64,000 bases of DNA from Actinomadura macrotermitis (GTDB lineage: Bacteria > Actinomycetota > Actinomycetes > Streptosporangiales > Streptosporangiaceae): the NCBI RefSeq assembly GCF_009604375.1, contig NZ_WEGH01000003.1, positions 868,001 to 932,000 on the forward strand, in the 5' to 3' direction. Of the stretch, positions 31,870 to 40,273 are shown piece after piece; position 1 is the stretch's first letter, and the number at the start of each line of letters is the position of its first letter. Under the pieces are notes generated by a model. It had not been told where the DNA came from. It ran no database searches and saw only the letters and a list, made by a program, of their open reading frames with translations. The translations under genes were made by a program, and so were the position numbers.

Positions 31870-31969
31870 CAGCGCCTCGCCCGTGGCGTGGCGGAACGAC
31901 GGCACGCCACCGCGCGCCGGACGCCGTTCTCCCCGCTACCCAAAAAAGGGCGCCCCTTTATGAGCAGGC

Positions 31970-32251
31970 GGTCACCCCCTTCTGAGAGGGTGGTCACCCC
32001 CTGTCACGGGCGTCCGGCGGACGCGTTCGGCCAGTTGAAGCCCGAGACGCGAAAACGCCGCCCGAGCCGCTGGCCGGATCCGGACACCGGGGAACCTGTC
32101 CGGAATGACCACGCAGTCAGTGGCCACTGACGTGAGGTGGGACACACTCACGCTGCGGCGCCACCCCCGGCGACCACGCGGCGTGACCGGGATCACACGG
32201 GTTTCGTGCTCAGATTCGGACAACCTGGCGGACCGAAATTTGGTCACCAAA
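31970..32251 (+). promoter_or_regulatory. Long regulatory gap with CRP-like site and repeats
   Basis: The 560 bp before the secreted-protein cluster contain no gene. GGTCACCCCCT occurs twice 22 bp apart (31970-31980, 31992-32002), and GGTCACC again inside TTTGGTCACCAAA (32239-32251). GTGACCGGGATCACA (32183-32197) is a perfect GTGA-N6-TCAC site of the Crp/Fnr kind. On the minus strand AAAGGG-GCG-CCCTTTTTT (31943-31959) would be a terminator, though no minus-strand gene needs one. The gap probably controls the 32405 gene. Confidence 0.45.
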
Positions 32252-32404
32252 ACTCAAGAACCGCCCTACCAGCGAGTAGCACCTGTTGATAAACGCTGAC
32301 ATTCATGGTTCTGTCCGGAGTGCCGCGGGACGCCATTCGCAAGGGCCCAGCGAACCGGTGAGACACCTCGGCGGAAATGTCTCCTCCACCCCGAAAGAGG
32401 CATC

Positions 32405-33082
32405 ATGAAGAAGCTCGGCAGGCTCTCCCTCACCACCATCGGGACCACGGCGCTGATCGTGGCCACCGCCGGCGGCGCCATGGCCACCACCATCCGCAAC
32501 CCGGTCAACCCCTACTCCGGTGCCATCCGGGCCAACAACATCGGCAACGTCACGCTGTCCGGCTCCGGCTCGCTCGGCCTGGTGACCAACACCTGCACCG
32601 CCAGCCAGCTCGACGCGACCGTCAACAGCAACGGCACCGGCGGGGTCCTCACCGGCGTGTCCATCACCGGCTGCACCAACAACCGAGGCGGCACGACCAC
32701 CATCACCGCCCTGAACCTGCCCTACACCGGCGCACAGGTCGACTACGCCCCGGTGGCCGGCGGCCGCGACGGCAAGCTCACCATCTTCGCGCCGAACACC
32801 ACGGTCAACGTGCAGGCGGTCATGTCGCTGCCGGCCTGGGGCATCTCGTCCCTGACCTGCAACTACAGCCTCACCAGCTCGACCCCGCTCACGATCGACC
32901 TGTTCAACTACAACAACGCCAACAAGCCCGTGCCGAGCAACACCCACGCGCAGGGCACGCTCACCGGCCAGTCGCTCCAGCGGACCACCGCCGACGTCCG
33001 CTGCCCGAGCAGCGCCGCGGCCACCGGCAAGTTCCAGATCCTGTCGCAGCCGGGCGGCGCCGACCTGGCCGTCACCTCCTGA
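32405..33082 (+). CDS. Secreted protein, family A copy 1
   Basis: 225 residues with a signal peptide (MKKLGRLSLTTIGTTALIVA to the AMA-TT cleavage site at about 26). The mature part is rich in Thr, Asn, Gly and Ser with four Cys (TCTASQ, GCTNNR, LTCNYS, RCPSS), suggesting two disulfides and a beta-rich surface protein. I do not recognise a named domain. It is about 60-65 percent identical to the next gene. GAAAGAGG lies just before the ATG. It opens a row of five secreted proteins, each with its own hairpin behind it. Confidence 0.8.
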   Translation: MKKLGRLSLTTIGTTALIVATAGGAMATTIRNPVNPYSGAIRANNIGNVTLSGSGSLGLVTNTCTASQLDATVNSNGTGGVLTGVSITGCTNNRGGTTTITALNLPYTGAQVDYAPVAGGRDGKLTIFAPNTTVNVQAVMSLPAWGISSLTCNYSLTSSTPLTIDLFNYNNANKPVPSNTHAQGTLTGQSLQRTTADVRCPSSAAATGKFQILSQPGGADLAVTS

Positions 33083-33104
33083 CCCTGACCCTCCACCCCT
33101 GACC

Positions 33105-33134
33105 GGCGGGCCGCCGCGCATGCGGCGGCCCGCC
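33105..33134 (+). terminator. Terminator after secreted family A copy 1
   Basis: GGCGGGCCGCCGC (33105-33117) and GCGGCGGCCCGCC (33122-33134) form a perfect 13-bp stem with a 4-base GCAT loop. Confidence 0.8.
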
Positions 33135-33254
33135 TCCCACTCCGACCCCGCGAAGGCGCTTCGACCTCCACCCCGGCGGAGCGCCTTCGCATCCGGACCA
33201 GCCCTGGAAACCGGTGCGGCCCGGCGTCGTCTTCACCCGAGGAAGGGACACGGC

Positions 33255-33926
33255 GTGAACAAGCCCGGCAGAATCACCACGGCCACCGTCGGCGCCGCCG
33301 CGCTGGTACTGGCCGCCGCCGGCCCCGCGCTGGCCACCACCATCCGCATCCAGGACCCCTACTCCGGCGCCGTCCGCGCGAACAACCTCGGCAACATCAC
33401 GCTGGCCGGGAACAGCGCCTCTCCTGTGATCAGCACCTGCACCTCCGGCCAGCTCGACGCGACCGTCAACAGCAACGGCACCGGCGGGCAGTTCACGAGC
33501 GTGTCCATCACCGGCTGCACCAACAACCGGGGCGGCACGACCACCGTCACCGCCCTGAACCTGCCCTACAGCGGCATGCAGGTCGACTACGCCCCGGTGG
33601 TCGGCGGCCGCGACGGCAAGCTGACCGTCTTCGCGCCGAGCACCACGGTGGACCTCCGGCTGGTCATGTCGTTGCCCGCCTGGGGCATCCCCTCATTGAC
33701 CTGCGACTACGGCCTCCTCGGCACGACGCCGATCACGATGGACCTGTTCAACCCCGCCAACCCCAACAAACCGGTGCCGAGCAACACCCACGCGCAGGGC
33801 AGGCTCACCGCCCAGTCCCTGCAGCGGATCGGGAGCAGCACCCTGTGCCCGCCCAGCACTGCGATCAGCGCCAGGTTCCAGCTCCTGGCGATGCCGAGCG
33901 GCAGCGATCTGATCCTCGATCCCTGA
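33255..33926 (+). CDS. Secreted protein, family A copy 2
   Basis: 223 residues from a GTG with GGAAGGG eight bases upstream. Signal peptide to about residue 25 (VLAAAGPALA-TT). The body keeps the copy 1 framework, including SISGCTNNRGGTTT-type sequence (VSITGCTNNRGGTTTVTALN), VDYAPVVGGRDGKLTVFAPS and KPVPSNTHAQGRLTAQSLQR, and the same four Cys. Function unknown; the conserved NTHAQG and PAWGIxSLTC motifs would serve as family markers. Confidence 0.8.
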   Translation: MNKPGRITTATVGAAALVLAAAGPALATTIRIQDPYSGAVRANNLGNITLAGNSASPVISTCTSGQLDATVNSNGTGGQFTSVSITGCTNNRGGTTTVTALNLPYSGMQVDYAPVVGGRDGKLTVFAPSTTVDLRLVMSLPAWGIPSLTCDYGLLGTTPITMDLFNPANPNKPVPSNTHAQGRLTAQSLQRIGSSTLCPPSTAISARFQLLAMPSGSDLILDP

Positions 33927-33946
33927 CCCCCTCCCTCCCTGACAGC

Positions 33947-33971
33947 GGGCCGCCACGCCGTGCGGCGGCCC
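33947..33971 (+). terminator. Terminator after secreted family A copy 2
   Basis: GGGCCGCC (33947-33954) and GGCGGCCC (33964-33971), with inner CGC/GCG pairing past one bulged A, form a strong hairpin 20 bp after the stop. Confidence 0.7.
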
Positions 33972-33999
33972 GGCCCCCTCCTACCCCCATGGAGCAGCC

Positions 34000-34776
34000 A
34001 TGAGAAGAACCCTCGGTCGCCGGCTCTCGGCCGGCGCCGCCGCCCTGACCCTCGGCGGTACCGCGCTGAGCGTCGCCGCCGCCCCGGCGGCTCTGGCCGA
34101 CAGCGTGCCCACCTTCAGCTTCGCCGACTGCCCGAAGCTGCCCGCAGGCGCCGACCCGGCGTTCTGGCAGTGCAACGTGGCGGTCACCACCAGCGGCACC
34201 ATGAAGCTCGGCAAGCTGGACCAGGCGATCACCTCGCCCATCACGATCACCTACGCCAACGGCTTCGACCCGGTGACGGGTGTGGAGGGCGCGGTGTTCG
34301 GCAGCTTCAAGGCCGGCCGGATGCTGGTGAAGAAGGGCATCTTCGGCGACCCGTTCGTCACCGCCGTCTACGCCCAGCCCAAGTACGTGGGCGGCTTCGG
34401 GCTGGCCAACGGCAAGCTCCAGCTCAGCCTCAAGGTGAGCGTGCAGAACCCGATGCTCGGCTCCTACTGCACCATCGGCTCGAACACCCGGCCGATCAAG
34501 CTGGACCTCGGCATCGGCACGACCAGCCCGCCGCCCCCCAACACCCCGATCTCCGGCTCCCCGCCCGAGCAGGTGACGTTCGACCCGCCGGTGATGAAGG
34601 CGACCGTCGTCGACAACGCCTTCGCCGTGCCCGGCGCCGACAACTGCGGCCTGGACCTCGGCCTGATGAACGCCACGGTGAACCTGTACGCCGGGGTGCC
34701 CGCCGCGGCCGGCTACAACACCGCGATCTTCAACCAGTACATCTCGTACAAGACCTACGACCAGATGCCCAGCTGA
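34000..34776 (+). CDS. Secreted protein, family B copy 1
   Basis: 258 residues with a signal peptide to about residue 34 (AAPAALA-DS). The mature protein has DCPKLPAGADPAFWQCNVAV, KLDQAITSPITITYANGFDP, LGSYCTIGSNTRPIKLDLGI, SPPPPNTPISGSPPE and VDNAFAVPGADNCG. The four Cys and the SPPPPNTPI motif define a widely distributed actinomycete secreted family of unknown function. It differs most from the two following copies. The charged tail present in those copies is absent here. Confidence 0.8.
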   Translation: MRRTLGRRLSAGAAALTLGGTALSVAAAPAALADSVPTFSFADCPKLPAGADPAFWQCNVAVTTSGTMKLGKLDQAITSPITITYANGFDPVTGVEGAVFGSFKAGRMLVKKGIFGDPFVTAVYAQPKYVGGFGLANGKLQLSLKVSVQNPMLGSYCTIGSNTRPIKLDLGIGTTSPPPPNTPISGSPPEQVTFDPPVMKATVVDNAFAVPGADNCGLDLGLMNATVNLYAGVPAAAGYNTAIFNQYISYKTYDQMPS

Positions 34777-34789
34777 CACACGCATGCGT

Positions 34790-34810
34790 CCGGCGCCGAG
34801 GTGGCGCCGG
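34790..34810 (+). terminator. Hairpin after secreted family B copy 1
   Basis: CCGGCGCC (34790-34797) and GGCGCCGG (34803-34810) pair perfectly around GAGGT, 14 bp after the stop. A second long-armed repeat, GGTCCGCGCC/GGCGCGGACC, follows before the next gene. Confidence 0.65.
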
Positions 34811-34854
34811 CTGGTCCGCGCCGACCGCCCTGCCATCGCGGCCGGCGCGGACCG

Positions 34855-35015
34855 CCCAACCGATGGAGCACAGATGAGAGCACTCCCCAGGCGCCGCACG
34901 GCCGCGGCGCTCACCGGCGCCGCGCTGGCCGCCCTCGCGGTCGCCGGACCGGTCGGCACCGCCGCCGCGGACGAGGACCCGCTGCCCCCCGGCCTGGACA
35001 CGACCGACTGCCCGA
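34855..35015 (+). repeat. 161-bp identical direct repeat, copy 1
   Basis: Bases 34855-35015 are identical to 35876-36036 (offset 1021). The block covers the ribosome site, signal peptide and first 47 codons of family B copies 2 and 3. Identity including silent sites points to recent duplication or gene conversion. Confidence 0.9.
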
Positions 35016-35785
35016 CGCTGCCCGCGGGCGCCGACCCGGCGTTCTGGCAGTGCACCGCCGCGGTCATCTCCGGCGGCCGGCTCACGCTCGGCAAGATCGA
35101 CCAGGTGCTCGACCAGCCGATCAAGCTCACCTACGCCAACGGGTTCGATCCCGTCACCGGTATCGAGGGCGTGACGGGAGGCACCCTGCGCAGCGCCCCC
35201 CTCCGCGTGCCCGGCGGCGTGCTCGGCATCCCCGGCACCGACTTCATCCCGCTGCTGCAGATCAGCGCGCAGCCGGAGCTGACCGCGCCGGTCGAGCTGG
35301 CCCCCTACCCCGAGCGGGGATCGCTGGTCCTGCGCATGCGGATCAAGGTCATCAACCCGCTGCTCGGCGACAAGTGCTACATCGGCAGCAAGGACGACCC
35401 GATCACCCTGCGGCTCGGCATCTCGGCGACCAACCCGCCGCCGCCGAACACCCCGATCGAGGGCGAGGCGCCGGAGATGGTGTCGTTCGACCCCCCGGTC
35501 CTCAAGGCCACCATGGTCGACAACGAGTTCGCCGTGCCCAAGTCCAACGGCTGCGGCCCCTTCGGCCTGCTCAACCCGATCGCCGACTTCCGCGCCGGCC
35601 TGCCCTCGGCCGCCGGCCACAACACCGCGATCTTCACCCAGTACGCCCTGGTGAAGACCTACACCGACATCCAGCAGACCTCGGCCAAGTACCGGCTGCA
35701 GGCCAAGTCCACCGCCACGAAGACCGCCAAGGCGAAGGCCAAGACCTGGCTCGCCACGCACGGCCCCTGGGCGGTCAAGCGCTGA
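34874..35785 (+). CDS. Secreted protein, family B copy 2
   Basis: 303 residues; GGAG six bases before ATG 34874. Signal peptide to about residue 32 (VGTAAA-DE). The domain repeats the family B framework: DCPTLPAGADPAFWQCTAAV, GKIDQVLDQPIKLTYANGFD, LLGDKCYIGSKDDPITLRLG, NPPPPNTPIEGEAPE, FGLLNPIADFRAGLPSAAGH. After it comes a Lys/Ala/Thr-rich basic tail (TATKTAKAKAKTWLATHGPW), perhaps for contact with acidic cell-wall polymers. Function unknown. Confidence 0.8.
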   Translation: MRALPRRRTAAALTGAALAALAVAGPVGTAAADEDPLPPGLDTTDCPTLPAGADPAFWQCTAAVISGGRLTLGKIDQVLDQPIKLTYANGFDPVTGIEGVTGGTLRSAPLRVPGGVLGIPGTDFIPLLQISAQPELTAPVELAPYPERGSLVLRMRIKVINPLLGDKCYIGSKDDPITLRLGISATNPPPPNTPIEGEAPEMVSFDPPVLKATMVDNEFAVPKSNGCGPFGLLNPIADFRAGLPSAAGHNTAIFTQYALVKTYTDIQQTSAKYRLQAKSTATKTAKAKAKTWLATHGPWAVKR

Positions 35786-35805
35786 CCGGCGGCACCGCGC
35801 CATCG

Positions 35806-35836
35806 AAGGCGGCCCGCCACAGAGGCGGGCCGCCTT
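35806..35836 (+). terminator. Terminator after secreted family B copy 2
   Basis: AAGGCGGCCCGCC (35806-35818) and GGCGGGCCGCCTT (35824-35836) form a perfect 13-bp stem with an ACAGA loop. Confidence 0.85.
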
Positions 35837-35875
35837 CCGGCTTCCATGGTCTCCGCCCTGGGATCGGCACAGATC

Positions 35876-36036
35876 CCCAACCGATGGAGCACAGATGAGA
35901 GCACTCCCCAGGCGCCGCACGGCCGCGGCGCTCACCGGCGCCGCGCTGGCCGCCCTCGCGGTCGCCGGACCGGTCGGCACCGCCGCCGCGGACGAGGACC
36001 CGCTGCCCCCCGGCCTGGACACGACCGACTGCCCGA
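35876..36036 (+). repeat. 161-bp identical direct repeat, copy 2
   Basis: Second copy of the block at 34855-35015, carrying the leader and first codons of family B copy 3. After it the two genes diverge (insertion of KASELPPDAIPAF against TLPAGADPAF), then become highly similar again. Confidence 0.9.
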
Positions 36037-36812
36037 AGGCGAGTGAACTGCCGCCCGACGCGATCCCCGCGTTCTGGACGTGCACCGCCGCCGTCATCTC
36101 CGGCGGCCGGCTCACGGTCGGCAAGATCGACCAGGCGATCGACCAGCCGATCAAGCTCACCTACACCACCGGCTTCAACCCCGAGACCGCCGAGGAGTCG
36201 CTCATCATGGGCCCGCTCCGCGCCGCGCCGATCCGGGTGGCCGGCGGTGTGCTCGGCATCCCCGGCACCGACTTCATCCCGCTGCTGCAGATCAGCGCGC
36301 AGCCCGAGCTGACCGCACCGATCCAGGTCGGCTCCGAGGCCCCCGGCGAACTCGCCATGATCATGCACATACGGATCAAGGCCATCAACCCGCTGCTCGG
36401 CGACACCTGCTACATCGGCAGCAAGGCCACCCCGATCACACTGAGGCTCCAGTTCAACCCGACCAACCCGCCGCCGCCCAACACCCCGATCGCCGGCTCC
36501 CCGCCCGAGGTGATCTCGTCCGAGCCGCCGGTGCTGAAGGCCACCGTCGTCGACAACGCCTTCGCCGTGCCGAAGTCGACCGGCTGCGGTCCTTTCGGCC
36601 TGCTCAACCCGATCGCCGACTTCCGCGCCGGCCTGCCCTCGGCCGCCGGCCACAACACCGCGATCTTCACCCAGTACGCCACCTACATGACCTACGACCA
36701 ACTCGGGCAGACCTCGGCCAAGTACCGGCTGGCGGTCAAGTCCACCGCCAAGTCGCGGGCCGCCGCCAAGGCCCGTGCCGCCAAGCACGGCCTCTGGACG
36801 GCCAAGCGCTAG
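35895..36812 (+). CDS. Secreted protein, family B copy 3
   Basis: 305 residues, the same signal peptide as copy 2 to the base. The body keeps GGVLGIPGTDFIPLLQISAQ (identical in copy 2), LLGDTCYIGSKATPITLRLQ, NPPPPNTPIAGSPPE and FGLLNPIADFRAGLPSAAGH, and ends with a similar basic tail (STAKSRAAAKARAAKHGLWT). Mosaic identity with copy 2 suggests gene conversion between neighbours. Last of the five secreted genes. Confidence 0.8.
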   Translation: MRALPRRRTAAALTGAALAALAVAGPVGTAAADEDPLPPGLDTTDCPKASELPPDAIPAFWTCTAAVISGGRLTVGKIDQAIDQPIKLTYTTGFNPETAEESLIMGPLRAAPIRVAGGVLGIPGTDFIPLLQISAQPELTAPIQVGSEAPGELAMIMHIRIKAINPLLGDTCYIGSKATPITLRLQFNPTNPPPPNTPIAGSPPEVISSEPPVLKATVVDNAFAVPKSTGCGPFGLLNPIADFRAGLPSAAGHNTAIFTQYATYMTYDQLGQTSAKYRLAVKSTAKSRAAAKARAAKHGLWTAKR

Positions 36813-36832
36813 TACACCGTGCGACACAGGGA

Positions 36833-36863
36833 AGGGCGGTCCGCCGAGCCGGCGGGCCGCCCT
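36833..36863 (+). terminator. Terminator after secreted family B copy 3
   Basis: AGGGCGGTCCGCC (36833-36845) and GGCGGGCCGCCCT (36851-36863) pair with a single T-G wobble around a GAGCC loop; it ends the secreted-protein row and faces the convergent DoxX-like gene. Confidence 0.8.
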
Positions 36864-36878
36864 CCTGCGTGTCCGGGC

Positions 36879-37250
36879 TCAGCGGGCGTCGCGGGCGACC
36901 TTGAGCGCGTAGGCGATCATCGGGGCCTGCAGCGGCAGCCGGCCGTAGGCGGCGGCGCGCAGCGGCAGCGCGCGCTTGCGCCAGTCGCGGGCCATCTTGA
37001 TGTTGGCCGGGAAGACCGCGGCCATGAGCCCGGCGGTGGCGAGGGCGCCCTTGCCGCGGGTGGCCGGGACGGCGACGGCGGCGGCGCAGGCCAGTTCGGC
37101 GGCCCCGCTCAGGTAGGTCCAGGTGCGGGCACGGCCGGGCAGCCTGGCGGGGATGAGAGCGTCGAACGGGCGGGGTGCGAGGAAGTGCAGCGCGCCCATG
37201 GTGCCCATGGCGGCGGCCAGCCGGCGGGCCGAGCGGGACGAGTCGGTCAT
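36879..37250 (-). CDS. DoxX-like membrane protein
   Basis: 123 residues with four hydrophobic helices: RLAAAMGTMGALHFLAP, YLSGAAELACAAAVAVP, GALATAGLMAAVFPANIKMA, and LQAPMIAYALKVAR. The HFLAPRPFDALIPARLPG and FPANIKMARDW motifs are characteristic of DoxX family (DoxX_2/3) proteins. Role unknown. It is divergent from the ABC/YhgE operon, and the TetR-type palindrome at 37371 lies between them. Confidence 0.8.
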   Translation of the reverse strand: MTDSSRSARRLAAAMGTMGALHFLAPRPFDALIPARLPGRARTWTYLSGAAELACAAAVAVPATRGKGALATAGLMAAVFPANIKMARDWRKRALPLRAAAYGRLPLQAPMIAYALKVARDAR

Positions 37251-37370
37251 GCCGCCAGTCTGGCAGAGCAGACGCGGTGTCCAATAGCCGCGGTCTCCCT
37301 GGCGGGCGGCCCTGTGGGCGACGTCACCGCGCCGGGCGGCATGAGCGCGCCCGTGCGGGGTTATTTTTGT

Positions 37371-37384
37371 ACTGACCGGTCAGT
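37371..37384. promoter_or_regulatory. Perfect TetR-type operator
   Basis: ACTGACCGGTCAGT is a perfect 14-bp palindrome in the only A/T-rich stretch before the ABC/YhgE/TetR operon (preceded by TTATTTTTGT), 27 bp before the first GTG. Palindromes with this core are known operators of TetR regulators encoded beside YhgE/Pip genes, so the TetR at 40274 is the likely ligand. Confidence 0.75.
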
Positions 37385-37410
37385 TCAAAGACGTCCGCCG
37401 GAGGAGCGCC

Positions 37411-38190
37411 GTGAGCACAGCCGAACCGGACGCGAACGAGACCGTCACCCGGACACCGGGGGCGGGTGGCACGACCGGGGGGATCGTGCCGCCCGCGCCC
37501 GGTCACGCTTCCCGGGCGCTGCCCGTCGAAACCACGGACCTGTCGCTGCGCGGCGCGCGCGGCTGGGTCTACCGCGACGTGGACCTCACCGTCCCGGCGG
37601 GCGGCCTCGCCGCCCTCAGCGGCATCGCCGGCTCGGGCCGGACCGCGCTGCTCCTCACCCTCGGCGGCCGGATGCGCCCGACCGAGGGCGTGGTGGAGGT
37701 CGGCGACCGCCGCGTCCCGCGCGACCTGCGCGCCGTCCAGCGCATGACCGGCCTCGGCCTGATCCCCGGCGTCACCGACCTCGACCCCGCACTGTCGGTG
37801 CGCGAGCACGTCAGCGAGGCGCTGGACCTGCACGAAGGCGTGTTCGGGCGGTGGCGGCACCGGTCCGCGCGGATCCGCCGGGCGCTGGAGCGCGTCGGCC
37901 TGGACCTCGACCCGAAGACGCTCGCCGAGGACCTGGCCCCTGACGAGGCGCAACTGCTCGGCGCCGCCCTCGCCCTGGTCGGCGAGCCCGGCGTGCTGCT
38001 GCTCGACGACGTCGACGAGGGCCTGCCGCTCGACCTGCAGCGCGACCTGTGGCGGCGGCTGCACGAGATCGCCGGGACGGGCGTGACGGTCGTCGCGACC
38101 TGCCACGACCCCGCGCCCGCCGAGGGTCTCGCCCAGATCGTCCGGGTGCCCGACCCCCGCACCGCCGTCCGTGAGAGGACCCCCCGATGA
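37411..38190 (+). CDS. ABC-type ATPase with degenerate motifs
   Basis: 259 residues. The fold is an ABC ATPase, but the key motifs deviate: Walker A is GIAGSGRT (residues 71-78) with Arg77 instead of Lys; the LSGGQ signature position reads EDLAPDEAQLLGAALAL; Walker B is GVLLLDDVDEGL with Asp for the catalytic Glu. The switch His is kept (VVATCHDP). It overlaps the YhgE gene by 4 bp. Such ATPases accompany YhgE/Pip proteins in actinomycetes; hydrolysis may be weak or lost. Confidence 0.8.
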   Translation: MSTAEPDANETVTRTPGAGGTTGGIVPPAPGHASRALPVETTDLSLRGARGWVYRDVDLTVPAGGLAALSGIAGSGRTALLLTLGGRMRPTEGVVEVGDRRVPRDLRAVQRMTGLGLIPGVTDLDPALSVREHVSEALDLHEGVFGRWRHRSARIRRALERVGLDLDPKTLAEDLAPDEAQLLGAALALVGEPGVLLLDDVDEGLPLDLQRDLWRRLHEIAGTGVTVVATCHDPAPAEGLAQIVRVPDPRTAVRERTPR

Positions 38191-40262
38191 GACTCCCCGC
38201 GCTCGCCGCCGGCGGGCTGGAGCTGCGCCGTTTCCAGCGGCACCGGCTGACCAGGATCGCGCTCGCCGGGCTGGTGCTGCTGCCGCTGCTCTACGCCGGC
38301 CTCTACCTTTGGTCCTTCTGGGACCCCTATGCCCGGCTCAGCCACGTCCCGGTCGCGCTGGTGGTGGAGGATCAGCCCGCCAAGGCCGGCGGCAAGACCG
38401 TCGAGGCCGGCAAGGACCTGGCCGACGAGCTGAAGCGGCGCAAGATCTTCGACTGGCGCACCGTCGACGCCGCGACCGCCCGCGACGGCGTGCGCGAGGG
38501 CCGCTACTACATGGCGCTCACGATCCCGGCGGACTTCAGTGCCCGCATCGCCTCGGCATCCGGCGACGGCAGGCCCGCCCCCGCCGGGCTGCGGCTCCAG
38601 ATGGACGACTCCAATAACTACGTCATCGGCACCCTCGCCCAGCAGGCGTTCAAGGAGATCAGCGCGGCGGCGGGCGGCAAGGCCGTGCGCGGCTACTTCG
38701 ACCAGATCTTCATCTCCTTCGGGCAGCTGCACGGCGAGCTGGACAAGGCCGCCAAGGGCGCGGACAAGCTCGCCAGCGGCTCCGACCAGGCGCACGACGG
38801 CGCGGGCAAGCTGGCGGGCGGCCTGGACAAGGCGCACTCGGGCAGCGCGCAGCTGACCAGCGGCCTCGGCACGCTGCAGGAGAAGGCCGGGCTGCTCGCC
38901 GACGGCAGCAGGCAGCTGTCGTCGGGCGTCCAGCAGCTCACCACCGTCGTGGACCGCAGCGCTGACACCGTCGTGCCGCTGCTGCGCGAGCACGCGCCCG
39001 AGATCCGGCAGGCCGCGCTGCTCGTCGCGCGCGGCGCCGACGGCCTCGCCGACGGCGCAGGCACGCTGCCCGCGCAGACCCGCGAGGCGCTGCAGCGCGC
39101 CGAGGCCGCGCAGGCGCGGCTGAAGACCCAGCTCGCCCTGCACCCGGAGATCCCGGCGGAGGTGCGAGCCGACCTGAACCGGGCGGCGGCGCAGGTCGTG
39201 GCCGTCGCGCGGCAGGTGAACGCCTACATCCAGAGCCACACCGGCGAGCTGAAGAAGCTCGCCGCCGACGCGCGCGACGTCGAGCGGGCCGCCCGCAAGA
39301 TCGCCAAGGACGCGCCGGGCCTCGCCGCCAAGATCGAGCAGGCGCGGGGCAAGGTCGACCAGCTGAACGCGGGCGCCAAGAAGATCTCCGGTGGAATGGC
39401 CCAGCTCACCGGCGGCACCGGCAAACTGCTGGACGGCTCGTCGCAGGTCACCGCCGGGCTCGGCAAGCTGTCCGACGGCGCCGTCACCCTGCAGACGGCG
39501 CTGCTGCAGATCAGCGACGGCAGCGGCAAGCTCGCCACCGGCCTGGACAACGGCGCCAAGAAGGTGCCCGACTACAGCAACGGCGAGCGCGCCGACCGGG
39601 CCGACATGATGAGCAGCCCCGTCCGGCTGGCCAGCGCCACCGCCAACAAGGCGCCCAACTACGGCACCGGCTTCGCGCCGTTCTTCGTGCCGCTCGCCCT
39701 CTGGGTCGGCGGGATGGTCATCTACATGATGCTGCGGCCGCTGAACCCGCGCGCGGTCGGCGCGAACGCGCCCGGCTGGCGGGTCGCGCTCGCCGGCTGG
39801 CTGCCCGCGCTCGCCGTCGGCGCCGGGCAGGTCCTGGTGGTGCTCGCGGTGCTGCACTTCGGGCTCGGGCTGGAGGCGCGGCACTGGCCCGGCCTCATCG
39901 CGTTCCTCATCCTGGCCAGCGCCGCCTACCTGGCGATCATCCAGTGGGTGAACGCGCGGTTCGGGCCGGTCGGCCGCATCCTGGCGCTGGCGCTGCTGAT
40001 GCTGCAGCTCACCTCCGCCGCCGGCACCTACCCGATCGAGACCAGTCCCGGATTCTTCGGCGCGATCCGGCCGTTCCTCCCCATGTCGTGGGTGGTGGAC
40101 GCGGTGCGGCGGCTCATCAGCGGCGGCGACCTGGCCCCGGTGTGGCAGGGTGGTGCGGTGCTGGCGGCGTTCCTGGCGGGCGGTCTCGCGCTCACCGCCC
40201 TCGCGGTCCGGCACAACCGGGTGTGGACGATGAAGCGGCTGCACCCCGTCCTGAAGCTCTGA
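38187..40262 (+). CDS. YhgE/Pip-family membrane protein
   Basis: 691 residues. One membrane helix near residues 25-45 (IALAGLVLLPLLYAGLYLWS), then a long extracellular region with heptad-like repeats of the pattern GxxKLxxGxxQ (KGADKLASGSDQAHDGAGKL and similar), and five C-terminal helices beginning FFVPLALWVGGMVIYMMLRP. This is the standard YhgE/phage-infection-protein topology, related to the ABC-2/EsaA-like secretion factors. In Gram-positives relatives serve as phage receptors or in type VII export. Second gene of an operon between the ATPase and a TetR gene. Confidence 0.88.
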   Translation: MRLPALAAGGLELRRFQRHRLTRIALAGLVLLPLLYAGLYLWSFWDPYARLSHVPVALVVEDQPAKAGGKTVEAGKDLADELKRRKIFDWRTVDAATARDGVREGRYYMALTIPADFSARIASASGDGRPAPAGLRLQMDDSNNYVIGTLAQQAFKEISAAAGGKAVRGYFDQIFISFGQLHGELDKAAKGADKLASGSDQAHDGAGKLAGGLDKAHSGSAQLTSGLGTLQEKAGLLADGSRQLSSGVQQLTTVVDRSADTVVPLLREHAPEIRQAALLVARGADGLADGAGTLPAQTREALQRAEAAQARLKTQLALHPEIPAEVRADLNRAAAQVVAVARQVNAYIQSHTGELKKLAADARDVERAARKIAKDAPGLAAKIEQARGKVDQLNAGAKKISGGMAQLTGGTGKLLDGSSQVTAGLGKLSDGAVTLQTALLQISDGSGKLATGLDNGAKKVPDYSNGERADRADMMSSPVRLASATANKAPNYGTGFAPFFVPLALWVGGMVIYMMLRPLNPRAVGANAPGWRVALAGWLPALAVGAGQVLVVLAVLHFGLGLEARHWPGLIAFLILASAAYLAIIQWVNARFGPVGRILALALLMLQLTSAAGTYPIETSPGFFGAIRPFLPMSWVVDAVRRLISGGDLAPVWQGGAVLAAFLAGGLALTALAVRHNRVWTMKRLHPVLKL

Positions 40263-40273
40263 GGAGTGCGCAC

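Noticed and set aside
37569..40244. 891-codon minus-strand frame over the ATPase/YhgE genes
   Set aside because: The plus strand carries recognisable families in full; the antisense product is rich in Arg/Gly/Gln/Asp repeats caused by codon bias.
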